From Asterias amurensis (Eukaryota > Echinodermata > Asteroidea > Forcipulatida > Asteriidae), in assembly GCF_032118995.1 (NCBI RefSeq), contig NC_092648.1, forward strand, positions 4,975,001 to 5,039,000: 64,000 bases of DNA, read 5' to 3'. The notes below the pieces were generated by a model. The model worked only from the letters and a program-made list of their open reading frames with translations, searched no databases and was not told the DNA's origin. Positions 43,528 to 55,155 of the stretch are shown in pieces (positions within the stretch are counted from its first letter, which is position 1; each line of letters starts with the position of its first letter). The position numbers were made by a program, and so were the translations under genes.

Positions 43528-46500
43528 ATGGCTGACGATGTTTTGTTTGAACTTCTTCACATGGAGATCGTTGCTTACGTGGAAAATTCGGCAAAGAAAG
43601 ATGAGAAGGTAGGTTTACGAATCACTGCGATTTTTATTACTGCACCAGTTTCGTGATAAACCAAATAGTCTTTTTTTCTCTCGTTTTCTCTCTCTTTTTT
43701 TTAGGACAAACTTATGAAGGAAACATTTCCGTATCGTGCCAACACTTTTTCATTCGTTATGAAACAAAATAATATCTAACTTCCTTTAATGAGGTATTCC
43801 TTTTTGTAAAAAGAAGTGAAAAAGGGAAAAAAGTAGTGGCAGGATTCGCAGGATTAGAAAGTTTACCTTTTTATTTAATCTATATTTTGGGGGATGAAAT
43901 CAAAATTTATGGCAGGAGGGAACCAAATCAATTATCAGGCATTGAAAAATTGATTGTGTCGATCAATGAGCAGGATGCATTCCACTGAGCTATGCAACAA
44001 TTGTTATAAATGCCTTCAATTTCAAATATAATTTTGGCTTCTTGTGTTAACTGGTTAAAACTAAAAACTAAATAAAGACATCAGTCAATCAGTGTGCTAT
44101 TGTTGTTAGCTACAAATTACCGGGGTGTTCTGCTACTCAGAGAACCAGTTCTGTTTAATTCAGCCTTGGTTAACTAAATTGTTTTCTAATCCTGCTGTTG
44201 AAGGGTGCCTTTTTTTAAACTTGTTTATGCAATGCAAATACCTCTATCCTTTCCTTTCCCCCGTGTTTATCGGACAGATAACATAAGAAAATAGCTTCAA
44301 AATAAAAGAAGACTATGATTTTAGTTGTAGACTCAATCCAATTCGTATTCTGTACTTGTTTATTTTAAATGCTTGGCTTGATATTGTGCTCATTCAAAAC
44401 ATGTTTTGTTTTTTTAATACTTTTTTTCTCCAACTTGCAGGACCAGTTAGTCGCCAAACTGGAGAAGATGGGTTACAGGGTCGGACAAAGTGTTGCAGAA
44501 CGTTTCACCAGAGACACTCCAAGGTTTTCAAGCGAATTAGACATCATCAAATTCATCTGTAAAGATTTCTGGACCAATGTCTGCAAGAAGCAGATTGACA
44601 ATCTGCGGACAAATCACCAGGTAGCTATAGGTGTTTGGTGGCTGAGCAGTTAATAGGACCAGACTCAAGCTCTGGTGTTTCTGATCAGCAGAGTGTGGGT
44701 TTAAGTCTTGGGGTCTTTCTCAAACCACGGCTTGGGCTCCGGCTCAGGCTCCGCGTGCTGAGTTCCGTGCAATACGCACTGCTCCAAAATGCAGGTTAAA
44801 TGCAAGCTGCGTACACAGCACGCTAATCCTGAGCCGGAGCCCAAGCCGTGGTTTGAGAAAGGCCCTTGGTCACAGCATTTGTGTCCCTTGAGCAAGATAC
44901 TTAACCATAGACCTTATCGCAAATACTCTGGCGCGGGCGTTAATCGTGGAATTAGGTGCATTCTGGTCGAGCTGAGGATCAAATTTGATCCATAGCTAGA
45001 CCAGAATGCACCTCATTCAACAGTTAGCGCTTGCGCAATGGGTATTTGCGAAAAGGTCTATTGTTACTTTGTCCTTTGGATTGGATATTAAGCCGTAGGT
45101 CCTGTGTACTTTGTTAACACATTTGTTAACACAGATCACATGTGCATAGTGGGGGGAGGAGGGGGGCGGGAGACGACAGAACACTCTTCATGGAAGAGAT
45201 TTTGGCTCATAGTTTGTTGTGGTAATCGTAACCCTTGATCCTTCCAAGGGTTGTAGATAGGAGGGTTCCAATGAACTAACATTTTGCAAATTTTTTTTCT
45301 GTTTTTTTTTCTTGTTTTAACGTTTTTAAAAAAATACACCGACACAAGTTGCTCAATCAGGATTACCAACCAAATTTCCATGTGATTTTGAGGATAAGCA
45401 AACAACAGCCGAATACAAGTAACCAGGCAATATGCAACAAATGGAAATTTGTTGGTAATCCTGTTTTTATCAAGGAAGAAATTTCATGCTAAGCAAATTT
45501 TTGTGCTTAGCAGCTCTATGAAATTGGGCCATGGTCTTACTCAGACTACTTATGTTTGCATTTCATTACCATAGAAGGATAAGAATACTTAATGATCTTT
45601 TTTCCTTTTCTTCTAGGGGGTTTATGTTCTTCAAGATAACAAATTTAGGTTTCTCGTTCAAATGTCTGCAAGTAAACAGTACCTTGAGGCAGCACCAAAA
45701 GTAAGTCACTTCTTGTGGTTCCAGGGATTTAAATGGCTCGTTTGATTGTTTTTAAAGGAGAAACATTGCTGGGGCACGGCCATCATGATCAAGGCAGGCA
45801 TGTGGCTTACATTGAATTATGAACTCGCACCCAGATACTGCGCTCGCCCTAATATTATTTTGACGGAGGGTATGTGTGTGCAGTAACTGGGTGGGAGTTC
45901 ATAATTCTATGTATAGCTACAGGCCTGCTTTGACGGTAGTCCCCTGTAGTAGACGATAGTAATTGAACAGTCCAAAACCAACTGGTTGAAATTCTGAACT
46001 GAGATTAGTTTATTTTTGTTGTTAGTGTTTTGTGGTTTACTTCTTTGTTAGCAGCAATAACTTGTTAAGTACTTTCAGGCAAGGTTTGCTGTAAAGCCAT
46101 GTGTAAATCTCTTTTGGGTAGTGTTGGTTCTGAAAGAAACAGGAGTTGTCAACCAGCGTTTCTTTTCAGAACCAACTCTGCAATGTGTTTTCAATGCGTC
46201 TGTAATGCATGCAATGATCAGAGAAGTTGTTTTTGCAAGGATAACACTTTTTTGTCAGTTATCTTACAGTCAACAGACCCACGTTATAAAGAGCACTGTT
46301 TAGAAGAGGTTCTACGTATAAAGAGTACATTCTTAAGTCCTGCATCTCATTTCTGCTTTGTATTTCTTAATTTGCTGTCCCATTATAACAATGTTCCTTT
46401 TATTAACAGATAATCTGGCCAGTCCCCAGCAACCTTGTTATAAAGAGAGTCGACTGTATATGGATTTGTTTATTGTCAATATGTTTTATCACTTACAACT

Positions 46501-47276
46501 TGGGTTTCTCGTTTGAATGTTGCAGTATCTAGCGTATACATGTGGTCTTGTTCGTGGAGCTCTTGCCAACTTGGGATTAAATTGCATTGTGACAGCAGAG
46601 GTCAGCACTATGCCAGCATGTGAGTTCTCAATAATAATTATTATTTATTATTTATTCAGCATATATCAAAAAGAACAATACAAAATACAGCAAGAACAAA
46701 ACAATACAAAATGGACAATAAACCAATGGCACATACCAGGAATTAAAAGTAAACAAAGAACTGCGACTCGAAAGCCAAAAACTCTGATGCCACTGGCTGC
46801 ATGTACATAAAAATAAATAAATAATGATAACATATTAAGTACAGGATTGCTATGTTTAAGATGATGGATTAGTTTCAGTCTGAAAGCCCACTGAGTAAAA
46901 GTTCTTACCAGAACAAGCCCTTCAATGTTAATATTCTTATTGTTAATATCAAGAAATTAAACCATTGATTTGTGTTAACATGAGAGCTAACTTGGTGTGA
47001 GGTTAGTATTTAGCACCACAAGAAATACTTTTAATAAACTGTGCAAGTCTTAAGGTTAAACCGGTAGGAGTTACGGCAAGTTAAATTTACAGAAAAACTA
47101 TAGCTGTACACTTGTGGGGGTGAACCATGTATCTTTCGAGAGCCAGTATTTTGAGCTATCACTTTCCCAAAAGTTCACTACTATATTTTAGTGTGATCCA
47201 CACTAAGCTTCAAACATCACTGAAATTACGTTTTGTCTTTCCAGGTAAATTTCAAATCATGATCCAGAGATCGTAG
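43528..47276 (+). CDS. TRAPPC6B: TRAPP complex subunit 6B, five exons
   Basis: Exons are 43528-43608, 44441-44620, 45617-45700, 46526-46619 and 47245-47276: 471 nt, 156 aa (human 158 aa). The start reads MADDVLFELLHMEIVAYV. The core carries KLEKMGYRVGQSVAERFTRD, ELDIIKFICKDFWTNVCKKQ, IDNLRTNHQGVYVLQDNKFR and QMSASKQYLEAAPKYLAYTC, and the end is AEVSTMPACKFQIMIQRS. All match the Bet3/TRAPPC6 fold family along the whole length. Known role: a subunit of the TRAPP tethering complexes in ER-Golgi and Golgi traffic and autophagy. The gene is complete, with canonical splice sites and no lesion. A polyA signal AATAAA is at 47412. Introns 1 to 3 hold several MITEs and a SINE. Its neighbour across the promoter is pinin. 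Confidence 0.95.
43713..43865. mobile_element. Palindromic MITE, TRAPPC6B intron 1
   Basis: ATTTCCGTATCGTGCCAACA and CACTTTTTCATTCG with a partner AGTGAAAAAGG; same family as 42478-42610. Confidence 0.65.
44632..45065 (+). mobile_element. tRNA-Ser-like SINE carrying two nested palindromic MITEs, TRAPPC6B intron 2
   Basis: The SINE head is GGTGGCTGAGCAGTTAATAG and its B-box side GTGTGGGTTTAAGTC. MITE 1 (about 44709-44870; arms TTTCTCAAACCACGGCTTGG and CCAAGCCGTGGTTTGAGAAA) is flanked by TTGG. MITE 2 (about 44905-45063; arms ATAGACCTTATCGCAAATAC and GTATTTGCGAAAAGGTCTAT) splits the SINE body after ACTTAACC. Confidence 0.85.
45340..45532. mobile_element. Family C element, TRAPPC6B intron 2
   Basis: Close relative of 8538-8790: GGATTACCAACCAAATTTCC and GGAAATTTGTTGGTAATCCT pair, ending AGCTCTATGAAATTGGGCC. 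The left terminus is missing. Confidence 0.8.
45800..45942. mobile_element. Palindromic MITE, TRAPPC6B intron 3
   Basis: AAGGCAGGCATGTGGCTTAC and GTATAGCTACAGGCCTGCTT, with GAATTATGAACTCGCACCCA and its partner TGGGTGGGAGTTCATAATTC. Confidence 0.75.
46128..46465. mobile_element. Family G-like hairpin followed by a Tigger/pogo-type end, TRAPPC6B intron 3
   Basis: GGTTCTGAAAGAAAC and TTTCTTTTCAGAACC form a hairpin at 46128-46187. 46270-46460 ends TATAAAGAGAGTCGACTGTA, matching the right end at 57546. Confidence 0.55.
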
Positions 47277-47417
47277 CCCTTATGAAGTCAGTTCAGGATG
47301 GAAGACAAGTCCTATGGATTTGCGTCAAGAGACGACATCTTCCAACAAAGGATTGTGAAGATAACCAAGCTCATGGTAACCCCAAACTTCGTTTGTGTTT
47401 CAAACTCTGAAAATAAA

Positions 47418-47755
47418 AGTGGCTTCTTAGCACTCATATCTTTTACTCAGTGAAGCTGAAGGCGCTTCAATATTCAGTATTTTCCGGCCAGGTGTATGGG
47501 ACTACGTTTGAAGTTTGAGACTTACTCCTTTTACATAGCACCATGATCTTTTCGATAAGTGCACTGGGTTCCTTTATGTGTGTTTCACAACACACAGGAC
47601 AAACGGCTTTACGTCCCATCCGAAGGATGGAGCAATGATGGTTTAGCGTCTTGCTAAAGGACATAAGTGTCATGACTGTGACTAGAACCCACACTCTGCT
47701 GAACAGAAACACCAGAGTTTGAGCCAGTTGCTCTAAACCGCTAGATCATGACACG
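47418..47755 (-). mobile_element. tRNA-Ser-like SINE downstream of TRAPPC6B
   Basis: Minus strand: TCATGATCTAGCGGTTTAGA (A box region), GGGTTCTAGTCACAG (weak B box), the conserved AAACCATCATTGCTCCATCC body and a tail near the TRAPPC6B polyA signal. Confidence 0.75.
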
Positions 47756-47828
47756 TCACAAAATATTTCCATAGTTTGGTAGCTTTACAACAAATCTTCA
47801 GGACCCAAACAATGTGTATGGGTAAAAC

Positions 47829-48030
47829 ACTGGATGGTTTAGTTGTTAGTTACCAAATCCATTCAAATCAAGCAAAACAGAGCAATGGATAATGGAAGAT
47901 TTTAAGAGGTCAATAGGAAGCGAAGAATGGATGGTTTGGTTATTAGTGACCAAATCCATTCAAAGCAAGAAAAACCGTGCAATGGATTATAAAAGACTAA
48001 AGGCGGTTAATCAGAAGTTAAGTGAAAGGA
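47829..48030 (+). repeat. 98-bp direct duplication
   Basis: GGATGGTTTAGTTGTTAGTT (47831) and GGATGGTTTGGTTATTAGTG (47929) begin two diverged copies sharing ACCAAATCCATTCAAA and GCAATGGATTAT. Confidence 0.75.
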
Positions 48031-48109
48031 CTTGCCTTGTATTTCTTGGTCAAACAGCAACTACTCCGAGTTTTCCACAGTATTTTAATCACCATATTCT
48101 ATAAAGAGA

Positions 48110-48724
48110 ATAACTAGTTGTGATACCTAAACCAGCTAAGTTGTTATTTAAAGTGTCTGATTATTATCATCAAACAGTGGTGCCTCAAGCCAAAACTAAA
48201 TGGGTAAAACAAAAATGGTACAAATAAACCCAGATTTTAGTTTTGGCATGGAGCATTGCATATTCCTGATAGTCCCTGATAATTAGTGTTTTTTTTTGTG
48301 CTACCACTATGTTACTCTCATAAATAATTTATTACAAATCAAATCAACATTGCCATGAAGTATGGAACAAGTTGGCAGATATAAAGTCATCTGTGTTTAG
48401 TACATTATATGTGAACTTGAGGGAAATTTTGTATGTAAATAATAACAACGAATACAACATTATGGGATTAGAATTTTGTGGACGACGCAATTATGTAGCT
48501 GCTATAAAACAAAATTTTGTTCATCTGAAAATTTATAAGGCATAGTTTTGATTACAAGGAATACCAATCATCAAGAGAAATATTTCCATCTGAAATATTG
48601 TCATTTTCCGTTTAAAACAGTGATTGAATCCATCTGGAAATTGGTCTTGCTACAGTTTGAGTAACCAGTAGGCCCATACATGTACAGTATATAGTTTATA
48701 GTTGTAAAACAAATTTGTAATTAT
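48110..48724. other. No gene recognised
   Basis: About 610 bp of AT-rich sequence; nothing assigned. Confidence 0.4.
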
Positions 48725-49290
48725 CCTAACCCTTATACTGTGTCACCATTCAATTTAATCCACTGTGGTGTTGAATGGTTGATGCTCTACCATAGTGGTA
48801 GATGTCTGCCATGATTTGATAATTTGTGGTAAAGTACACAGTCAACCCTCCTACTGTCTGACCATTCAATACCATCTGCTGGGAACGATTGATACACTAT
48901 GCCAGCCTGCAATTCAATAACATTTGGTGATTGCATCCACACAGTACACAGTCAACCCTCCAACTGGTTGACCATTCAATGCCATCCACTGGGAACGATT
49001 GATACACTATGCCAGCCTGCAATTCAATAACATTTGGTGATTGCATCCACACAGTACACAGTCAACCCTCCCACTGTCTGACCATTCAATACCATCCACT
49101 GTTTTGAATAGTTGATGCACTATGCCAGCCTGCAATATTATGATAACTTGGTGTGAATGCATCCTTATAGTACACAGTCAACCCTCCTACCGTCTGACCA
49201 TTCAATATTATCCACTGTGGTTTTGAATGGTGCATCCACTATGTCAACCTGCAATATGATGAATGGATCCACACAGTACACAGAACGTCC
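48725..49290. repeat. Tandem repeat, about 110-bp units
   Basis: GTACACAGTCAACCCTCC begins units at 48834, 48944, 49054 and 49170, with partial units on both sides. Units 2 and 3 are nearly identical. Confidence 0.9.
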
Positions 49291-50528
49291 TTTGCATAGT
49301 TGTTCTACCATTCACAACTTGCCCATTTGAGTGGCTCTGAATTGTTGGTCATCTTGTTTAATGGCAAATGGGTATGGAAAGTAGGAGGGTTAAAAGTGCA
49401 AAGCTAAAGGTGTACACACAATTTAATATACCATAATATTAAATTTTATGTTTACTTTTGACTAAGATAACCCTCTCATTATTGCTGAATATTTTCTTTT
49501 TCTGAGAACAAGGAATTTGTAATATTATGTAAAAACTGTAATCTAAGTAATTATTGTAATTCATTTAATTCATGTACCCCATAGCTCTTGGATTGTTTAT
49601 CCTCCCTGAAGCAAAATGGTCGCTTAGAAGACCGATGGACAAGCATCTGAAACAAATCAAAGAAGAACTAACAAATTTAATGTTTATTTGAAATTCAAGA
49701 GGTTCAGTGTATTGTTTTTAAGAATCAAGGGTGTTTAAAATTAATGCCCCAGTTGGCTAGAAAATAAAGTTCACAGGCAAACTTCCCAAGGTGTCTAAGT
49801 TGTTCATAAAATGATTATACATACAAATTGTTAGAACACTTTTGGGGAAGAAATAAATGTTGGAAATATTTGATCCTTTAAACCGGAGTAGCACAGGGGT
49901 GGACTAAATACATACAGTAAATACAATAAAATCGCCAATTCGGGTCTAAAATTGAAAAAATCGAAAGCCATTTTGGGCCTGTCCAGCAGTTTTATCAAAT
50001 TTTAGGACTTTGTACAAATTGTTCAAAATAAGTATAGTAAAAGTATATAAAAAAAAAGAGGAAAATAATTACCCTAGTAGTAGATTGTCATCTTCTTTTC
50101 CAGTTCTTTTCTCTTGAATAAGTGTACTTAATGTAATTTCTATTCAAAAGCAACTTGACTTAAAAAAAGAGGATTGGAACTTGTAATAGAACAACAGAAG
50201 GCGAGCACTGGTCGGTATTCAATTTGAGTGTAATATAGCCCCACGTTTGTGTCCAACTCTGAACCCTTGGCCAAACTTCGGGACCCTTTTTTTGTACAGC
50301 GACCGCTGAACTCTTTGGAATTTGCATTTACTACAGGCGGGTCGGCGGTTTGAAATTTTGGTCTTAAAATATCTGTTTTAAAATGTTTTTTATTTACGCA
50401 TCCAAAACACACAGACCAGGCTATAGGGATTTGGCTTCAAAATGTTCCATCAGTCGTTGTACACAAAAATCGGTCCGGACGTGTGGCCAAGGATTCTTCA
50501 GAGTTGACCACAAAAGTTGAGCCAACAG
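49291..50528. other. No gene recognised; probable 3' UTR at right end
   Basis: 1.2 kb, AT-rich. The minus-strand AATAAA at 50389-50394 probably serves the fibrinogen-like gene ending at 50529. Confidence 0.45.
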
Positions 50529-53500
50529 TTAGTATACCTTATATGAGGAACTGCCGACATCGGGCCCTCCGTAAGATTCCTCCCGGCTTGCGTGAAGTGA
50601 CCGAACACACCCGTCTCCCAAAACCTTCCGAATGTTGCTGGACCTTGCTACATTGTCGTTCCAAGGAATGTGCCGTTCCGTTTGCACTGCTCTCCAGTAA
50701 GTTGTTGGTTGCAAGATAAGAGCATGCTCTTATCTTCCCCGTCGCGTCGTCCCCCTGCACAAACTGAAGAAAACCGCTTTAGCGCAAACAGCGCCGCGTG
50801 CCGCACCGCTAGTTGCCTAACTTCGCATTGTCACATGGAAACATACTGATACTTTAATGAGTAGTCATAGCATGAACACTGAACAGAAAGGAACAGAATG
50901 GTCGTGATGGTGGAGTTAGGAATATAGAATGGTCGAGATGGTGGAGTTAGGAATATAGAATGGTCGAGATGGTGGAGTTTAGTTGACGAGTGAATCTATT
51001 CTTACCAACACCGGAGCATTCTAGCGGGCCCACCTTAAACCTGACCCGTTGACTGTTGGATGTTATCCCGCCGATTCTAACCTCTCTGACCGGTAGCTTG
51101 GTCATGTCAGCGATGTTTCCTTCGTCTACCTGGATCATGCCCCAGTCGAAATCGCAGTTACACCTACCACCTCCGAGGCACACTGCATACCAACAAACAT
51201 TTATCGCGATTCAGATAAATTCACTGCCGTCGAAGAGTTAGGACTCGAAAGAGTTAGGACTCGTCTTATCTCGAGTTAGGACGAGTAACTCGTCCTAACT
51301 TAGGATTTATCTTAATGTATGCATGCTACAGCGCAGGGTTGGGACTCGTCCCAAGTCCTAAGATTAGTCTTAAAGGAACACGTTGCCTTGGATCGGTCGA
51401 GTTGGTCTTTGAAAAGCGTTTTGTGACCGTTTGTTATAAAATGCATATGGTTAGAAAGATGATTTAAAAATAGAATACAATGATCTACACAAATATGCCT
51501 CGAAATTGCGTGGTTTTCTTTTTACCTCGTCCAATAACACGGTCGGCCATTTATGGGAGTCAAAATTTTGACTCCCATTAATGGCCGACCGTGATAGTTC
51601 ACTTGTGTGGATCATTATATTCTACTTGGTAAAACATTTTTCTAACCGTATACATTTCATAACAAACGGTTTCAAACGCTTTTTATAGACCAACTCGTCC
51701 GATCCAAGGCAACGTGTTCCTTTAAGTTCCCTTGTGAAATCGACGGCTGGACACTTTTGGTAGTTGTCAAAGACCAGTCTTCCCACTGTATCCAAACATA
51801 AATCTAGTCTTTAAAAATTTGACTGAGTGTTTTACTCAAGAATGAATGAAAACAGATCTTGTTGCACAAATTTGGCTGATTTCAAATGCATGAAAAGGTC
51901 TTCAGGCTTGACGTCTTTCTCAGATTCAAATACTTACGTGAGAAATTAGTTTCTCAAAAAATCGTCCCTCACAATGTTTCATACTATCACAAAAGCTCTC
52001 CGTTGCTCGTTCAAGTAAATTTTAAAGTTAACATTTAGTTATTATTACCAAACGTGTCTAGTGCCTTTAAACGTTTAAAATTCAAAGCTATACAAATTAT
52101 AAAAAGAAGGACTAATACACTTACTGCTGCTACTAATTGAACTAAGATAACCCAAGCCACAACTGCACCCTTCAAAATCGCTCGGTGCCCCGCCCCACGA
52201 CGGCATCTTCTCGCCGTCACGTGACACCCACCAGGCCATCTGCACCCCGTCATCGCTCCATATTTGGACTCCTTGGCAACCGAAGGATAAAAACTGAACA
52301 CAGCTCACTGATGATTCGATGAGGGGTTTCAGTTGCTGGGGGTCTGTCGTCCCGTCGTACGTAACCGTCTTGGAGTACTCGCCAGGAGCGTCGTAGAGGG
52401 CGTCATCTCCGAAGATTAGAATACCGTCGTGTGAGGGGATGTTGTTGAATACTGTTGTGAGTCCTGCATAGGTAGAATTTTCCATCGATAAAATTGGAAG
52501 AACATTGGCATAAAAGTCACTTATTTCGCTTTAATCAATCCATTTAATGCGGTGTTATAATGTCTAAATTTGCAATACTTTGCAAGTTACAACTTTTTCG
52601 TTAACAAAATACGTCATTATTAAAGACACTGGAACCTATTGGTAATTGTCAAAGACCAGTCTTCTCACTTAGTGTATCTCAACACATGCATAAAATAACA
52701 AACCTGTGAAGATTTGAGCTGGATTGGTCGTCGGAGTTGCGAAATAACTATGAAAGAAAAACAAACCTTGTCACACAAAGTTGTGTGCTTTCAGATACTG
52801 GATTTCGAGACCTCAAATTCTAAACTTGAGTTCTCGAAATCAAATTCGTGAAAAATTACCTCTTTCTCGAAAACTATGTCACTTCAGAGGGAGCCGTTTC
52901 TCACAATGTTTTATACTACCAACCTCTCCCCATTACTCGTTATACCAAGTGAGGTTTTATGCTGATTTATTCTGAGTAATTACCAATAGTGTCCACTGCC
53001 TTTAAGTGGCCAAATATGGACGATTACATCAGTGACAGAGTTTCAACTTGAACCAGCAGTGGGGTGATAAAAGTCACGAATGTTCCCTGTATCCAAATGA
53101 ATGCTAATATTTTTTTTTTACTTCCAGCCTCAGTTTGGTAACGATGATTTGGATAGGAGACAAATCAAGTCTCTCGTGTCTGTTTTATGTATGCGAATAG
53201 GACCGACCCACCTGTTGCCATTGTGCAGTGAACATAAAATGCGTCTTCCAGTCCCGGCCCATCCGGATCGATCCAGTACAAACCATCCACCACAAATCCA
53301 TCTTGGCGGTACTCCTCACAATTCATGTACACTTTTTGAGAAGGAAAAGACAAAAATACACAAAGCCAGTCATAAAATAATAATATGGCTTATGCTACAC
53401 TTAATAGCAATAATAATGTTGAAAGTTTCCAGTGCAACGTGTCTGACACTCCTGCCACAAAAAAAAACAAGAACTCTGCTAATACACAATAACACAAGAC

Positions 53501-54454
53501 AACCAAATATTTGAAGGCTATTTTCCCCGAAATGGTTACTGCTGCATTATCTACATTTTATATAGGATTAAAACAATCGAATGGTTCCAAAAACCAAAGG
53601 ATTAGAAGTCATAACTTTCCACTTTCACTTTGTAAAAATGCTGTTTTATACCTTTTGACATCGAGCAGTAGACACTAATACCAGACTCCATCACGTACCA
53701 TTTGTCATACGTATCCCCAGCATCCCGAACATCGTCGCAAGTACTGTAGGCTTCATAAGAAAATAAAGTGGGAAATCATGTGTTTAAAGGCACTGGACAC
53801 TATTGGTAATTACTCAAATTAATTCTTAGCATAAAACTTACTTGGTAATGAGCAATGGAGAGTTGTTGATAGTATAAAACATTGTGAGAAACGGCTCTCT
53901 CCGGTAGGTTTTTTAGAAAGAGATAATTTCTCACTGAAATATATTTGAATCTGACAAAAACTTCAGGCCTGAAGCCTTTCATCTGAAAGTACACAAATTT
54001 GTTTACCAAGGGTGGTTTCTTCTTTCGTTATTTGCTTGCAACTTCGATGATTAGTTGAGCCAACATTTTAACATTATTTTAGTTGGAATACACCAAGTGA
54101 GAATAATGGTCTTTGACAATTACCAAAAGTATACACTGCTTTAAAGTACCATGCACTAGGAAACGGTTCCTTGTCTTAAAATAAATTTTTAAAGTTTTTT
54201 TTAGTCGGAATCAGCCCGTCAGAATATACACATATCGTGCTCAAAATTCATGGTTCACAAGTTTTGTTATCGCTAATGTGAGTTGACGATTTGAAAGATT
54301 AAAGATGTAAAGTTTAATTCTCAATGTAGCTCTATAGACCCCAAACATAAACACATAAAGTGGATTTAATTTTAATCTCACCATTGACGAATTGAAGCAA
54401 ATGGCACACGAACAGTGCAGCCAGCATCAGTGTTGCACCCCACTGTACACCCAT
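50529..54454 (-). CDS. Secreted protein with CNTNAP-type fibrinogen-like domain, six exons
   Basis: Exons in coding order are 54454-54382, 53750-53652, 53331-53212, 52463-52152, 51182-51006 and 50686-50529, about 312 aa; every intron is phase 1. Residues 1-24 look like a signal peptide (MGVQWGATLMLAALFVCHLL). Two cysteine-bearing fibrinogen-like starts follow (CDDVRDAGDTYDKWYVMESG, then CEEYRQDGFVVDGLYWIDPD ending VHCTM). Next comes a region matching contactin-associated proteins: SCVQFLSFGCQGVQIWSDDG, WWVSRDGEKMPSWGGAP, CSCG, GRCNCDFDWGMIQVDEG and FKVGPLECSG. CNTNAPs continue into laminin-G and EGF repeats and a membrane anchor; none is seen here. The last exon (VQTERHIPW to SSSYKVY) is less certain, but AATAAA (minus strand) lies at 50389-50394, about 135 bp past its stop. 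Likely extracellular; ligand unknown. Confidence 0.72.
51236..51746. mobile_element. B2-type element split by a TTAA-type palindromic element
   Basis: The outer B2 (GAGTTAGGACGAGTAACTCG to CTTGTGAAATCGAC) is interrupted at 51370-51725 by a TTAA-bounded element with ends AAGGAACACGTTGCCTTGGA and TCCAAGGCAACGTGTTCCTT and a central hairpin around GGTCGGCCATTTATGGGAGT. In intron 4 of the fibrinogen-like gene. Confidence 0.85.
51744..52070. mobile_element. Family A element, diverged
   Basis: GGCTGGACACTTTTGGTAGT to GTGTCTAGTGCCTTTAA; intron 4 of the fibrinogen-like gene. Confidence 0.75.
52620..53005. mobile_element. Family A element
   Basis: Complete, TTAA at both ends; intron 3 of the fibrinogen-like gene. 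Confidence 0.85.
53784..54144. mobile_element. Family A element
   Basis: TTAA at both ends; intron 1 of the fibrinogen-like gene. Confidence 0.85.
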
Positions 54455-54768
54455 GGTGTCTTTCCCATCGCCAGCTATCGTCTAAGTCTTTCACGAATAT
54501 CTGCACCGTCTATATAAGTAAGAACTATACATGAGATGTTGTTGAAACAAAATTGGGATCAATAAGGGGTGATTAATGATAACCCAATATAAATATTGAC
54601 AAATGGCAGTGTATCGATCAGTTGAGAGTATCCATTGTCTAATCGATGAATCGGACAATGACAAGCATCCCACATAATAATTTGTTTCAGTGCAATATAT
54701 GACATGATACAGTAATCAATAATTCTCAACTAATCATGGTGCTAAACTATGTATGGGGTTGACCTGCA

Positions 54769-55155
54769 GTAAAGGCAGTGGACGCTATATTGGTAATTAC
54801 TCAAAATAATTATTAGCATAAAACCTTTCTTGGTAATGAGCACTGGGGAGCTGTTGATAGTGTAAAACACTGTGAGAAACGGCTCCCTCTGAAGTAATAT
54901 AGTTTTCGGGAAAGAAGTAATTTTCCACGAATTTGATTTCGAGACCTCTGATGTAGAATTTGAGGTCTCGAAATCAAGCATCTGAAAGCACACAACTTAG
55001 TGTGACAAGGGTAATTTTCTTTTATTATTATCTCGCAACTTCGACGACCAATTGAGCTGAAATTTTCACAGGTTTGTTATTTTATGCATATGTTGAGATA
55101 CACCAAGTGATAAGACTGGTCTTTGATTATTACCAATAGTGTCCACTGCCTTTAA
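54769..55155. mobile_element. Family A element upstream of the fibrinogen-like gene
   Basis: Nearly complete, starting AAAGGCAGTGGACGC (left TTAA mutated) and ending in TTAA at 55155. Confidence 0.85.

Noticed and set aside
48725-49290. CRISPR-like array
   Set aside because: The genome is eukaryotic and the whole 110-bp unit repeats, with no repeat-spacer alternation.
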